From Hyphomonadaceae bacterium (GTDB lineage Bacteria > Pseudomonadota > Alphaproteobacteria > Caulobacterales > Aquidulcibacteraceae): a DNA stretch of 64,000 bases. Below are positions 24,315 through 32,892 of this stretch, piece by piece (positions within the stretch are counted from its first letter, which is position 1; each line of letters begins with the position of its first letter). The notes under the pieces were generated by a model. That model was not told where the DNA came from. It worked only from the letters and a program-made list of their open reading frames with translations, and made no database searches. The position numbers and the translations under genes were made by a program. The stretch lies in assembly GCA_019636095.1 (NCBI GenBank), contig JAHBYF010000004.1, positions 102,501 through 166,500 on the forward strand, given 5' to 3'.

Positions 24315-24737
24315 GTGAGCGAGATCGATTACATTTCCGGTTTGACCGAACGCCAAAAGGGTCATCTCCCAGACTATCTCAACATCGAATGGTTGGAGGG
24401 GCGCCCCGGTTTCATGCGCGGACGCTTCACCGCCCAGCTGCATCACATGGCGCCGAACGGTTTCCTGCACGCCGCCAGCGTCATCGCCATGGCCGATAGC
24501 GCCAGCGGCTATGGCTGCGTCATCTCGCTGCCGAGCGGCGCCTCGGGCTTCACCACGATTGAGTTGAAGTCGAACTTCCTCGGCACGGCGCGCGTCGGCG
24601 AAGGGGTCGCCTGCACAGCCAAGCTTTCTCACGGAGGGCGCACGACGCAGGTGTGGGATGCGGAGGTCACAAACGAAAACAGCGGAAAAGCGATGGCGCT
24701 TTTCCGCTGCACGCAGATGGTGCTCTACCCGAAGTGA
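24315..24737 (+). CDS. PaaI-type hotdog-fold thioesterase
   Basis: A 140-residue hotdog thioesterase that would hydrolyse acyl-CoA substrates. The family pattern is seen in GRFTAQLHHMAPNGFLHAASVIAMADSASGYG, with the conserved Asn-Gly-x-x-His and the catalytic acid Asp in MADSA, followed by FTTIELKSNFLGTARVGEGV. GTG start has GGAG 6 nt upstream. The acyl substrate is unknown. It is divergent from the CinA-like gene. Confidence 0.86.
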   Translation: MSEIDYISGLTERQKGHLPDYLNIEWLEGRPGFMRGRFTAQLHHMAPNGFLHAASVIAMADSASGYGCVISLPSGASGFTTIELKSNFLGTARVGEGVACTAKLSHGGRTTQVWDAEVTNENSGKAMALFRCTQMVLYPK

Positions 24738-24754
24738 GCGCGGCGCTCGCCTGC

Positions 24755-24922
24755 TTACTTGATTTTCCCTTCGACGAACTCGACGTGCTTTTTCGCAATC
24801 GGGTCGTACTTGTTGAATTTGAGCTTTTCCGTCTTCGTGCGCGGGTTCTTCTTGGTCACGTAGAAATAGCCCGTGTCCGCGGTCGAGTTCAGGCGGATCT
24901 TGATGACTGTCGGCTTAGCCAT
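24755..24922 (-). CDS. rpmG: 50S ribosomal protein L33
   Basis: A 55-residue basic ribosomal protein, missed by length-based ORF callers. The reverse-strand translation reads [20 protein letters not shown], then [20 protein letters not shown], and ends [10 protein letters not shown]. It has the exact family length and the conserved KNPR...KLxxxKYDP pattern. It lacks the four cysteines of zinc-binding L33, so it is the zinc-independent (C-minus) form. It stands alone between a thioesterase and a NUDIX gene. Confidence 0.97.
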   Translation of the reverse strand: MAKPTVIKIRLNSTADTGYFYVTKKNPRTKTEKLKFNKYDPIAKKHVEFVEGKIK

Positions 24923-24986
24923 GGTCGGGCTCGGAATTCTCTAGGTTCAAAGGAAGCGGCGGAAAATACGGGCGAAAGCCCTAAAG

Positions 24987-25655
24987 TCAACTCGTAAGGC
25001 GCTCCAGCGTGTGCGAACCGCGGCTCCATCGCAGGAACGGGGGCTGGACGGCCTCCCCGGCGAGGCGCGCTTCGACCTCCTTAAGTACAAACCGGGTGAT
25101 CGACGGCAGGTCGAGGGCGTTGGCCTCGGCGAGGCTAAACCACCGTACGTGCAGCAATTCTTCGCCAATGGCAGGCTTATCGTCGGCCAAAACCGCTTCG
25201 GCGTCGGCCATGAAAAAGCGGGCGTCAAACCTGCGCGGACGGTAAGGCGGCGTGATCGCCCGGGCGACGAAGTTGAGCTTATCCAGCTCGGGGCCGGACG
25301 GTCCGCCGACCGTGAGCCCGGTCTCTTCCAGGGTTTCGCGGGTGGCGGCGAGCGCGAAGGCCCGGGGCGGTCGGCGGCTGACGGTCCCCTGCTTCAGCAG
25401 CGCCTCGGTCTCGGCGGTGAGTTCGGTCGCGGCCTTGGCGCGGGCGTCACCCGGATCAACCCGGCCACCGGGAAACACCCATTTGTCCGGCATGAAGACG
25501 TGCCCCTTTGAGCGCTGGCCCATCATCACTTCGCGACCGGCGCGAACCAGGATCAACGTCGCCGCATCACGCGGACGCGCCGCCTTCGGCTTTTCAGCGT
25601 CGGGCGGATCGAACGGCTTTTCGTCTTCGTTGAGCTTGAACTCATTGGCGCTCAT
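24987..25655 (-). CDS. NUDIX hydrolase
   Basis: A 222-residue NUDIX protein. The box is split by an insertion, as in the COG0494 subgroup related to NUDT7/NUDT19 coenzyme A diphosphatases: KWVFPGGRVDPGD near residues 58-70, then AATRETLEETGL at about 102-113, the RE-x2-EE-x-G helix. The N-terminal 30 residues are charged and disordered. Start ATG has GGGAGG 4 nt upstream. A CoA-ester or NDP substrate is possible but cannot be assigned. Confidence 0.85.
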   Translation of the reverse strand: MSANEFKLNEDEKPFDPPDAEKPKAARPRDAATLILVRAGREVMMGQRSKGHVFMPDKWVFPGGRVDPGDARAKAATELTAETEALLKQGTVSRRPPRAFALAATRETLEETGLTVGGPSGPELDKLNFVARAITPPYRPRRFDARFFMADAEAVLADDKPAIGEELLHVRWFSLAEANALDLPSITRFVLKEVEARLAGEAVQPPFLRWSRGSHTLERLTS

Positions 25656-25741
25656 GCGCCCTCCCTAGCACGGCGTCCGCCTCGGCTTGGAACAGGAACC
25701 ACACGCGCGTATCGTCGCGCGTAGGAAACGGGAGAGGCAAG

Positions 25742-26545
25742 ATGGCGCGACGTAAACCTGGCGAAGGCCAAACGGCATTGGTGACCGGCGCCTCCGCTGG
25801 CATCGGTGTCGATTTGGCCGAATGCTTCGCCAAGGACGGCTACGACCTCATCCTGACCGCCCGCAACGAAGGCGCACTGCAAGAGGTGGCGAACCGGCTT
25901 TCGTCCGCACACGGGGTGAAGACACACACGATCGCGCAGGATCTCGGCGCCTATGGCGGAGGCTCGGCGGTTGCCGCAGCGATCGCGGCGAAGGGTTTGA
26001 ACGTCGATGTCGTCGTCAACAATGCGGGCTACGGGCACGCAGGCGCACTCACGTCTTCCGATATGCCAACGCAACTTGGAATGATCGACCTCAACGTACG
26101 CGCGCTGGTTGAACTCACCTACATCTATTGGGACCGCATGCTCGCCAACAAACGCGGTGGCGTTTTGAACGTCGCGTCCACCGCGGCGTTCCAGCCGGGC
26201 CCTTTGATGGCGAACTATTATGCGTCGAAGGCTTATGTGCTCTCCTTCTCCGAGGCTTTGTGGGAAGAAGCGCGCGGCACCGGCGTTCACGTGAGCTGCC
26301 TCTGCCCTGGGCCGACGGTTTCGAATTTCCGTGAGCGCGCCGGCACCGGCAAAACGCGGCTGGCGAACGCCAGCAAAGTTATGGCGTCAGCCCCGGTCGC
26401 GCGAGAAGGCTACAACGGCTTCAAGCGCAATAAGCGCGTGGTCGTCACCGGCGGCAACAACAAGTTCATCGCCGGCGTTGGCAAATATCTACCGCGCGAG
26501 ACGCTGCTGAAAATGGTGCGCAATATCCAATCGCCGGCGGCATAG
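25742..26545 (+). CDS. SDR family NAD(P)-dependent oxidoreductase
   Basis: A 267-residue classical short-chain dehydrogenase. The cofactor motif is TGASAGIG (residues 15-22), with NNAGYG at about 93-98, catalytic Ser in VASTAAFQPGP, and the YYASK Tyr-Lys pair. The Arg after the second strand (TARN) suggests NADPH. Product and substrate are unknown; the overall pattern, including PGPTVSNFRERAG, matches the DltE-like group. Start ATG is preceded by GGAGAGG. Confidence 0.88.
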   Translation: MARRKPGEGQTALVTGASAGIGVDLAECFAKDGYDLILTARNEGALQEVANRLSSAHGVKTHTIAQDLGAYGGGSAVAAAIAAKGLNVDVVVNNAGYGHAGALTSSDMPTQLGMIDLNVRALVELTYIYWDRMLANKRGGVLNVASTAAFQPGPLMANYYASKAYVLSFSEALWEEARGTGVHVSCLCPGPTVSNFRERAGTGKTRLANASKVMASAPVAREGYNGFKRNKRVVVTGGNNKFIAGVGKYLPRETLLKMVRNIQSPAA

Positions 26546-26610
26546 GTGCGCCGACGGCGCCGCAGGCGTCTGCCTTCAGCGTCGAACGTTCAGAAGACGT
26601 GCGGGCGATT

Positions 26611-27105
26611 TCACGACGTGTCTGCGCAAAACTGATTGAGGTCCGCGCTGCTAGCGGCGAACGCGGTGCGCGGTTCAGGCCGCGCACCGATGGGGCGACG
26701 GCGCGTGAGGCCGCGCGGGATGCGCCGCAGGATGCGCGCGGCAAGAGGCGCAATCGGTTGCGACAGCGCTGCGATCCGCCGGCGAAGATCGCGTGGACGC
26801 AGCGCCCGGCGCATGGCGGCGCCGACGATGGCGCGCGCGAGGTGCGTTTCCCGGCGGCGGTGCGCTGTGTGCTTCAGCGTGGGGATCGTGCGCACTTGGC
26901 GGGCGGCGCGAATGAGGATGAGTTCGATGAGATTGCGTTCGATGCCGTCGAGCCATTGGTGCGCGATCTTGGCGGCTTGGCGGGACAGCGGCGCAACAGC
27001 GCCAGCTTGGGTGAGGAAGGCCGCGAACCATGCGAGCCACAGCAAAATCCAGCGGTGATACCGCTGGAGGCGTAGCTCGGAAATGGGCGGGACGTTCAAG
27101 CGCAT
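26611..27105 (-). CDS. Conserved-looking hypothetical basic protein (164 aa)
   Basis: I cannot name a family with certainty. From ATG at 27105 the protein has one hydrophobic segment (WILLWLAWFAAFL, residues 17-29), then an Arg-rich helical region with AIVGAAMRRALRPRDLRRRIAALS and LARILRRIPRGLTRRRPI. The architecture is reminiscent of hypothetical proteins seen in Caulobacterales. No convincing SD precedes the start, and an overlapping + strand frame also exists, so the call is moderate. Confidence 0.5.
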   Translation of the reverse strand: MRLNVPPISELRLQRYHRWILLWLAWFAAFLTQAGAVAPLSRQAAKIAHQWLDGIERNLIELILIRAARQVRTIPTLKHTAHRRRETHLARAIVGAAMRRALRPRDLRRRIAALSQPIAPLAARILRRIPRGLTRRRPIGARPEPRTAFAASSADLNQFCADTS

Positions 27106-27671
27106 GAGCGCCGATTGTACGGTCGCCGATAGACCGGTCGGATAGATTTCGGTGCGAGCCTTGTGGGACAAGAGCTCCGCGGCTGAAACCTGCGGGATAG
27201 AGGGTGGCTGAATCCTCCGTGATGTCCGTTGTTGGCCCAATTTAAGACAGTCGTCCCAACGTGCAGTATCTGCCGCGCAGGGCTTGAAATGGACGTGCGG
27301 ATTTCAGTTTGAGCGCGACTCTGGATCGTTATCCGTATTGCGACTTGGGCGCTCTGGACATGGAGAACGAGTACTTCGCTTGGAGCGACATGGGGCATTT
27401 CTCTTCCCGTTGATCGGAGACGGCTCGTCTTCGTGGCGATGATGCTAGCTAGTAGCGTGACGCTTTGGTTTGGGGGCCGCTAAAGGCGCTGACCGGTGTT
27501 CCTCGGCGACTGGGCTGGCGATGCGGGCGCTTCGATCGAGGGCCACCGAACTCGCGCAGTAGTTTGAGTATCTGGAGCACCCGTCATTCCCCGAATAGCC
27601 TTGCGGTTGCATTACAGGCTGCTAATGATGCCCTGGCGGAATGTCGGCGTCCGATGCCAATGGGGGGCAAA
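27106..27671. other. Gap with no identifiable gene, left edge of a compositionally distinct island
   Basis: 566 bp with short frames only. Base composition becomes less GC-rich from about 27.2 kb and stays so to about 30.6 kb. I see no tRNA, inverted terminal repeat or transposase remnant that would mark an integration site. It presumably contains the promoter for the membrane protein at 27672. Confidence 0.5.
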
Positions 27672-29186
27672 ATGCCAGACGGCACACCAAATTTTTCGCC
27701 CGCTAGTCGGCCGCGGCGGCTCGGAATTCTTGCGGCCTTTCGCAATACCGACGCGCACACAACTTTTTACGAAGACGAGTTCGTCCAACTCTTCATTCCG
27801 AAGGGTTGGGGAATGCAGCAATTGCGAAATAGGGTCCACGCCGAGGTCGATCGTAGAAAATTTGAGGTCGAGGACCGCGCCGCCGTTCAAGAGCGCATGA
27901 AAGACTACTTCCACCACAAGATTGAGATGTTTGAAGACGCCGGCCAACCGCCTCGTCTTCCAGACTCGCCATGCATCGGCGAGGCATGGCGTTACATGTC
28001 CACGTTTCTGGCAATTGGTTTGTTCAGCATCGTTGGATTTTTAGTTTGGCTAGCAATCTGGTCGAACACGATCTGGCTCATAGGTCCGGCTCTGGCGTTG
28101 AGCCTTGGGAGCATCCTTGCTTTTGCGTTTGCGACGATGCTGATGCGGCAATTTTCGAACAAGGGGCGATGGCCCGGTCTCATGGAAGATCGCATTGGCG
28201 CCACGATCGACAAGAAGTTTCCAGACGACGCCGATGTTAGGTATGTTATCGACCGCTACATAGAGGTGTTCCTAGACAACAACTGGATGTACGGCAGGCT
28301 GAAGCGAGTGTTTCAGACTGGAGCGATACTGTGCTTCTACGCGGGGCTCACGCCGCTGCTTTACCTGGCGATGGCAGAGCCTGCGCGACTTAACGTGGCG
28401 ACACTCGGTGGCGCGGGCGCGGCCGCAGCGATCGTGGTCGTTATTACCCTAATAGCGTACTACGGCCTCAGCGATCACATTTTTGAAGACAAGTACTTCC
28501 AATCGCTCAAGAACTCGACGCAAGATATATCCCGAGTAATACAAAACCGGATGATGTCGATCACGGTGTTGTACAAACATTTCGACACGCACATTGCCGA
28601 GTTGCAAGCGACCGGAGAAGAATATCTCAGCGATAAACCGCTTCAGCAAGCGGAGGATCTGGATCTCAAGCCATATGTGGCTTTCTTCGACACGCAGATG
28701 TTAATCTGGCTCGCAAAGAGGCTGGAGTACATCGAATTCCATCTTTTTAATAAGCTGCATTCCGCGCTCACAATTCACTCCTTCCTGCGCGTCTCTGGTC
28801 TCGTGGCCACGCTCTCCATCTTGATCGTTGGTTTGCTCCCAGCGGTGGTCCTTGGATTGCACGGGTTGGCAGAGCTGAGCCGAGCTGACGGTTGGAACGC
28901 AACTGCGCTAGCAGCGTCGGTGAAAATCGGCTCCGCGATGGCGCTAGTCGTCGCGGCGAGCGTCGTGAGTTATTTGTCTTACTTCAACCGGGCGTGGACC
29001 TCCCTAAATGGAATGGGTGCCCGGCGCAGTATTATCGAAGAACATTTTGATGCGGAAAACTTGGAAGGCTGGCAGACATTCGAAAAGCTGGCGATTGATG
29101 TCAATTTGGCCGGTCAATGCCAGCGCGCTATGATCAGGATACGTACATTCTTCGAGCGCTTGGGGTTCGGTGGCGGCAAGCAGTAA
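27672..29186 (+). CDS. Six-span membrane protein of unknown function next to a TIR gene
   Basis: A 504-residue protein; no family recognised. Predicted layout: cytoplasmic N-terminus of about 105 residues, helices near 108-131 and 134-158, a soluble stretch, helices near 217-235 and 242-264, a long soluble loop (about 265-370) with NRMMSITVLYKHFDTHIAEL, then helices near 374-396 and 412-436, and an acidic C-terminus. Codon usage is less GC-biased than neighbours. The start is uncertain: ATG at 27672 follows a G-run 4 nt upstream, ATG at 27654 is also open, and the frame extends to 27465. The TIR-domain gene begins 117 nt downstream, so the two may be one transferred module. Confidence 0.68.
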   Translation: MPDGTPNFSPASRPRRLGILAAFRNTDAHTTFYEDEFVQLFIPKGWGMQQLRNRVHAEVDRRKFEVEDRAAVQERMKDYFHHKIEMFEDAGQPPRLPDSPCIGEAWRYMSTFLAIGLFSIVGFLVWLAIWSNTIWLIGPALALSLGSILAFAFATMLMRQFSNKGRWPGLMEDRIGATIDKKFPDDADVRYVIDRYIEVFLDNNWMYGRLKRVFQTGAILCFYAGLTPLLYLAMAEPARLNVATLGGAGAAAAIVVVITLIAYYGLSDHIFEDKYFQSLKNSTQDISRVIQNRMMSITVLYKHFDTHIAELQATGEEYLSDKPLQQAEDLDLKPYVAFFDTQMLIWLAKRLEYIEFHLFNKLHSALTIHSFLRVSGLVATLSILIVGLLPAVVLGLHGLAELSRADGWNATALAASVKIGSAMALVVAASVVSYLSYFNRAWTSLNGMGARRSIIEEHFDAENLEGWQTFEKLAIDVNLAGQCQRAMIRIRTFFERLGFGGGKQ

Positions 29187-29303
29187 CAGAGGCGGCATTG
29201 TCAGCGCACGGATTGGACCACGGAAATATCGCTGCTCTTGGCTGTTTCGAGCGGTTGGGACCATGCTGACGTCATCGACGAGTGGGCTAAATTAGGAGCC
29301 GTG

Positions 29304-30557
29304 GTGAGCACGGTAGAACAGCGCATCTTCCTCAGTTATCGACGTGACGATACGGGCGATGCGTCCGGCCGCATCTATGATCGTTTGTGCGCCGCGTTTG
29401 GGGCCGATGCGGTCTTCAAGGACGTAGACAAGCTCAATCCTGGCGTGGAATTCGGCGCGCATATTCTGCAGGTATTGCAGGGCTGCCAGATTTTCCTCGC
29501 CTTGATTGGACCGCGCTGGGCTGATGTTCAAGATGACTGCGGTAATAGGCGTCTTGACGATGCTGATGACTGGGTGCGGCTAGAATTGGAGGCCGCGCTC
29601 AAAGCGTCGGGCGTGCAGGTCGTACCGGTCTTGGTGAATGAAGCAAGGCTACCGGAAATCGGGACTTTGCCGGACAGTATACGCAGGATCCGCGCGCTTA
29701 ACGTCGCCTACGTCCGGCGCGACCCGGACTTCCACCGGGACATGGATAGGTTGATCCAGGCGCTGCGTGGGAGCGGGCGCACTGGCCCGATGCCATCCAG
29801 GCCCGGCGCACTGGGGGTACCCGCCGACCACGCCTTGCCGGAAATGGTGTCGATACCACTCGGAACGTTCACCATGGGCTCAACTTACGAAGAGAAAGGA
29901 TCGAGCGATAGCGAGCGTCCACAGCATTGCGTGCACATTCGCCATGCGTTCGAGTTAGGGAAGTATCCTGTGACTTTCGCGGAGTGGGATTGGGCGCGGT
30001 CTGCCGGCGCTAAGCTGCCGCGACTAAACCGCGGGTGGGCCCGCGATCGGCATCCGGTAGTTAATATCTCATGGAACGATGCTCAAGCTTACATTGCGTT
30101 CCTGAATGCCGCTTGTGGTCTGATTGGCCGGGACGACGCCTATCGCTTCCCGAGTGAAGCGGAGTGGGAATACGCTTGTCGAGCTGGAACCACGACCTCC
30201 TATTGGACAGGTGAGACGATCGGACCATCGCAAGCATGTTTGAGCAGCAAGTTGGCTGTGGTCGGCTCCTACCCGGCCAATTCGTTTGGTGTGTTCGACA
30301 TGACTGGCAACGTCTGGGAGTGGTGCGAGGATGTTTGGCACAACAACTATGTGGGCGCGCCGAGCGACGGCTCGCCCTGGGTTGCAGGGGGGGGGGCGGT
30401 CGAACGGCGCGTGAGACGCGGCGGTTGTTGGAGCGGTTATCTTCCTCAAGACCTTCGATCAGCAAGCCGCAGCGGAATCGATCCTGAACAGCGCTCCTTC
30501 GATACTGGCCTTCGTTTGGCCAGGACCGCCGGTTCGGACTTGGTGTCGTTCCCTTGA
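29304..30557 (+). CDS. TIR domain fused to a formylglycine-generating-enzyme-like (SUMF1) domain
   Basis: A 417-residue fusion. Residues 6-150 are a bacterial TIR domain: RIFLSYRRDDTGDASGRIYD at the start, and Glu94 in DWVRLELEAAL at the position of the NAD-cleaving glutamate. Residues about 181-412 are a FGE-sulfatase/SUMF1-type domain (MVSIPLGTFTMGS, YRFPSEAEWEYACRAGT, GNVWEWCEDVW, RRVRRGGCW near the end). The copper-binding Cys pair of true FGE is absent, so this half is probably a binding module. GTG at 29304 has AGGAG 5 nt upstream. A run of ten G at 30387-30396 lies in the coding sequence. Role may be NAD-linked signalling or phage defence (inference). Confidence 0.85.
   Translation: MSTVEQRIFLSYRRDDTGDASGRIYDRLCAAFGADAVFKDVDKLNPGVEFGAHILQVLQGCQIFLALIGPRWADVQDDCGNRRLDDADDWVRLELEAALKASGVQVVPVLVNEARLPEIGTLPDSIRRIRALNVAYVRRDPDFHRDMDRLIQALRGSGRTGPMPSRPGALGVPADHALPEMVSIPLGTFTMGSTYEEKGSSDSERPQHCVHIRHAFELGKYPVTFAEWDWARSAGAKLPRLNRGWARDRHPVVNISWNDAQAYIAFLNAACGLIGRDDAYRFPSEAEWEYACRAGTTTSYWTGETIGPSQACLSSKLAVVGSYPANSFGVFDMTGNVWEWCEDVWHNNYVGAPSDGSPWVAGGGAVERRVRRGGCWSGYLPQDLRSASRSGIDPEQRSFDTGLRLARTAGSDLVSFP
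30387..30396 (+). repeat. Homopolymeric G10 tract inside the TIR-FGE gene
   Basis: Ten consecutive G residues encode Gly-Gly-Gly and the first base of Ala, about 50 codons before the stop. Loss or gain of one G would change the frame of the last 53 residues, including the conserved RRVRRGGCW end of the FGE fold. Confidence 0.95.
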
Positions 30558-30677
30558 ATGGCCATGCACGAGTGGCGGCTTTCGGCGAAACCGGTCGTTC
30601 GAGAGTTCAAAAGCAGACGAAAGTCATGAATGTCCGTCTCTGGCCCGGCGCGGTCATTGCGACGACCTGGGTGGACA

Positions 30678-31397
30678 TCATTGCTCCGCTTGATCCAGCG
30701 CCGCAACCACGGCCTCCATACTTTCCGTGGTGCGATGAGCGAGGGCTTGTTGATTGGTTTGGGTGACGTAGATGCGCTCCAACCCCGCGATAGCGCGGCG
30801 GTCATTGCGGAGGCCTTCGATGTCGACTGACCTGACGCGTGGCCGAAAGTCGATGGACCCCGGCTGGGGCGCGCGCTCATAACGAATATAGGTTTGAACC
30901 ACAGTCAGATGCGGGATCATTGAAGCGTATATTTTATCGGCCGCACTTGTCGCGATGCGTACTTCGCGATCATATTCCCGCAACGCCTCTCTCAGATTGG
31001 CGTCCCTCAGCAGGCTTATTCCACCAGTCGAAAGCATCTGCGAGTATGAGGGCGGAGGGGTGACGCCGAAGCGGAAGACAACGGCGCCGGCGATCAGTTC
31101 GCAAGCGTCCGCCTGCGAAATGGGCTCGCCGGAATCAAGCTTCGTCAAAAGGGCATCGAGCCCGACAGCGTATTGATAGGTCTCGTTCTCGGTTTCGCGG
31201 GCCAACGCAAGCCCGGTCTCGAACTCGGTGCTCAAGCGGCTGATCAGCTGACGCTCCTCAACAGCCGCCTCGCGCGCGTCGTTCCAGTTCGACGCCTGAA
31301 TCCCGATAAATACCCCCACCACAACGATCAGAAGATCAAGCGCCACTACCGTCCATTCCTGCTTGCGCAGGTGTTGCATAATTCGACGTAGCAGCAT
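30678..31397 (-). CDS. Hypothetical membrane-anchored protein (DUF6090-like)
   Basis: A 239-residue protein with one N-terminal helix, EWTVVALDLLIVVVGVFIGIQASNWND (residues 14-40), and a helical, probably periplasmic domain (ERQLISRLSTEFETGL, SYSQMLSTGGISLLRD, ALREYDREV). The anchor followed by QASNWNDAR and the S-x-L-x-x-E-F-E pattern are typical of a widespread family of unknown function. ATG at 31397 has GGAGGGG 8 nt upstream. No neighbour suggests a role. Confidence 0.75.
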   Translation of the reverse strand: MLLRRIMQHLRKQEWTVVALDLLIVVVGVFIGIQASNWNDAREAAVEERQLISRLSTEFETGLALARETENETYQYAVGLDALLTKLDSGEPISQADACELIAGAVVFRFGVTPPPSYSQMLSTGGISLLRDANLREALREYDREVRIATSAADKIYASMIPHLTVVQTYIRYERAPQPGSIDFRPRVRSVDIEGLRNDRRAIAGLERIYVTQTNQQALAHRTTESMEAVVAALDQAEQ

Positions 31398-31482
31398 CTT
31401 CTTCCCCTCCCATCGCAGCGATAGAACACTTTGGGAACGTCCACCGTCAGCGAGAATCGGACGTTATGCGTGAGCGGCGCCT

Positions 31483-32118
31483 CTACGTCCGCTTCTTATC
31501 CGCTGCCGCAAAATGCGCCATTTGATCGGCGTGCGCTTTTTTGAAGCCGAGGCGGCCTGTGATGCGGGCGACGTAAGCTTCGGTGGCGGGGCGCTCGCCG
31601 AAGGCGCGGAGTTTTTCGACACGAAGCACATCGGCCATCAAGAGATCGGCGACGGTGAAGCGATCGGCCGCGAGATAGTCGCGCGTTTTGAGAATGCTTT
31701 CGACGTGGCCGAGGCGGCTTTGCGCCCATTTGGTGAGATTGTCGTTCTGACTGCCGGTGACCTCGAAGAACCACCAGGGCACAGTGACCATCTCGATGGA
31801 ATTGAGCGCGGCGATTGTCCATTGCAGCGTCTGCGCTTCACCGGCCGGATCGCGCGCCATGAGTTTCTCGCTCTTACGCGCCAGATGGATGAGCCCTGCT
31901 CCGCTCTCGAAGAGTTCGACGTCGCCATCGGTCAGGAACGGGACTTGGCCGAAGGGTTGGCGTGCGAAATGTTCGGCCCCGCGATCTTCGAACGGGACTG
32001 TGCGTACAGCGTAGGCGAGACCAGCTTCCTCGCAGGCCCAGCGCAAGCGCAGGTCGCGCACAAAGCCGCGCGGACCTTCAGGGACCCAATCGTAGGTCCA
32101 GATAATGAGTTCGCTCAT
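31483..32118 (-). CDS. Glutathione S-transferase family protein
   Basis: A 211-residue GST-fold protein. The N-terminal thioredoxin-like domain has FGQVPFLTDGDVELFESGAGLIHLA, with the cis-Pro (QVPFL) and the ESGA glutathione-binding residues. The C-terminal helical domain has RDYLAADRFTVADLLMADVL, the N-capping motif of GSTs. The catalytic Ser/Cys/Tyr is not obvious at the N-terminus (TYDWVPEGPRG), so the activity class is unclear. Confidence 0.86.
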   Translation of the reverse strand: MSELIIWTYDWVPEGPRGFVRDLRLRWACEEAGLAYAVRTVPFEDRGAEHFARQPFGQVPFLTDGDVELFESGAGLIHLARKSEKLMARDPAGEAQTLQWTIAALNSIEMVTVPWWFFEVTGSQNDNLTKWAQSRLGHVESILKTRDYLAADRFTVADLLMADVLRVEKLRAFGERPATEAYVARITGRLGFKKAHADQMAHFAAADKKRT

Positions 32119-32214
32119 GGGGCCATTCCTGGATCGTTGGCGTTGACGGGCGCGCCGCTGTTGGTTGTATCGCAGATATCCTAAGCGGGCGGCGATTCAA
32201 GGATTGGTGAGTTG

Positions 32215-32892
32215 ATGCAATACGACGACGTGGTTCTCGGGCGGCGGAGCATTCGGGGCTACAAGCCTGATCCGGTGCCGCGCGCTTTGATCGAAGAAAT
32301 TTTGGCGCTGGCAATGCGGGCGCCCTCTTCGATGAATACGCAGCCCTGGAATTTCTACGTCATCACCGGCGAACCCCTGAACCGCATCCGCGCCGGCAAT
32401 ACCGAGCGGATGGTGAGCGGCGTGCCGCAATCGCGTGAGTTTCGCACCGGGCCGGCGTTTGCCGGGCAGCACCGCGAGCGCCAAATTGGCGTGGCGAAGC
32501 AATTGTTCGCAGCGATGGGGATTGCGCGCGAGGATGCCGAACGGCGCCAGGATTGGGTGTTGCGCGGCTTTCGCCAATTCGATGCGCCGGTGTGCGTGAT
32601 CGTAACCTACGATCGCGTGCTGGATGGCAGCGATGATACGCCGTTCGATTGCGGCGCGGTGACGAACGCGCTGGTGAACGCGGCATGGTCGCGTGGCTTG
32701 GGTGCGGTAATCAACAGCCAGGGCATTATGCAATCGCCCGTCGTACGCGAGCACGCGAGGATTGCCGACGATCAGGTGATCATGAAGAGCATTGCGCTCG
32801 GGTGGCCGGATGAAAGCTTTCCCGCCAATGCGGTTGTATCTGAGCGCAAGCGCGTTGATGAGGCGACGACGTTTGTCGGGTTCGACGACTAG
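32215..32892 (+). CDS. Nitroreductase
   Basis: A 225-residue FMN-dependent nitroreductase of the NfsB-like group. RRSIRGYKPDPVP near residue 10 is the FMN-phosphate Arg motif; APSSMNTQPWNFYVITG at about 36-52 is the family signature; AAWSRGLGAVINSQG and SIALGWPDE complete the fold. ATG at 32215 is used, with TTG one codon before as an alternative. The natural substrate is unknown. It is a different subgroup from the one at 6553. Confidence 0.9.
   Translation: MQYDDVVLGRRSIRGYKPDPVPRALIEEILALAMRAPSSMNTQPWNFYVITGEPLNRIRAGNTERMVSGVPQSREFRTGPAFAGQHRERQIGVAKQLFAAMGIAREDAERRQDWVLRGFRQFDAPVCVIVTYDRVLDGSDDTPFDCGAVTNALVNAAWSRGLGAVINSQGIMQSPVVREHARIADDQVIMKSIALGWPDESFPANAVVSERKRVDEATTFVGFDD

Noticed and set aside
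30250..30557. FGE-like C-terminus as a diversity-generating retroelement variable region
   Set aside because: The RGG-x-W end resembles DGR targets, but no reverse transcriptase or template repeat is present in the window.
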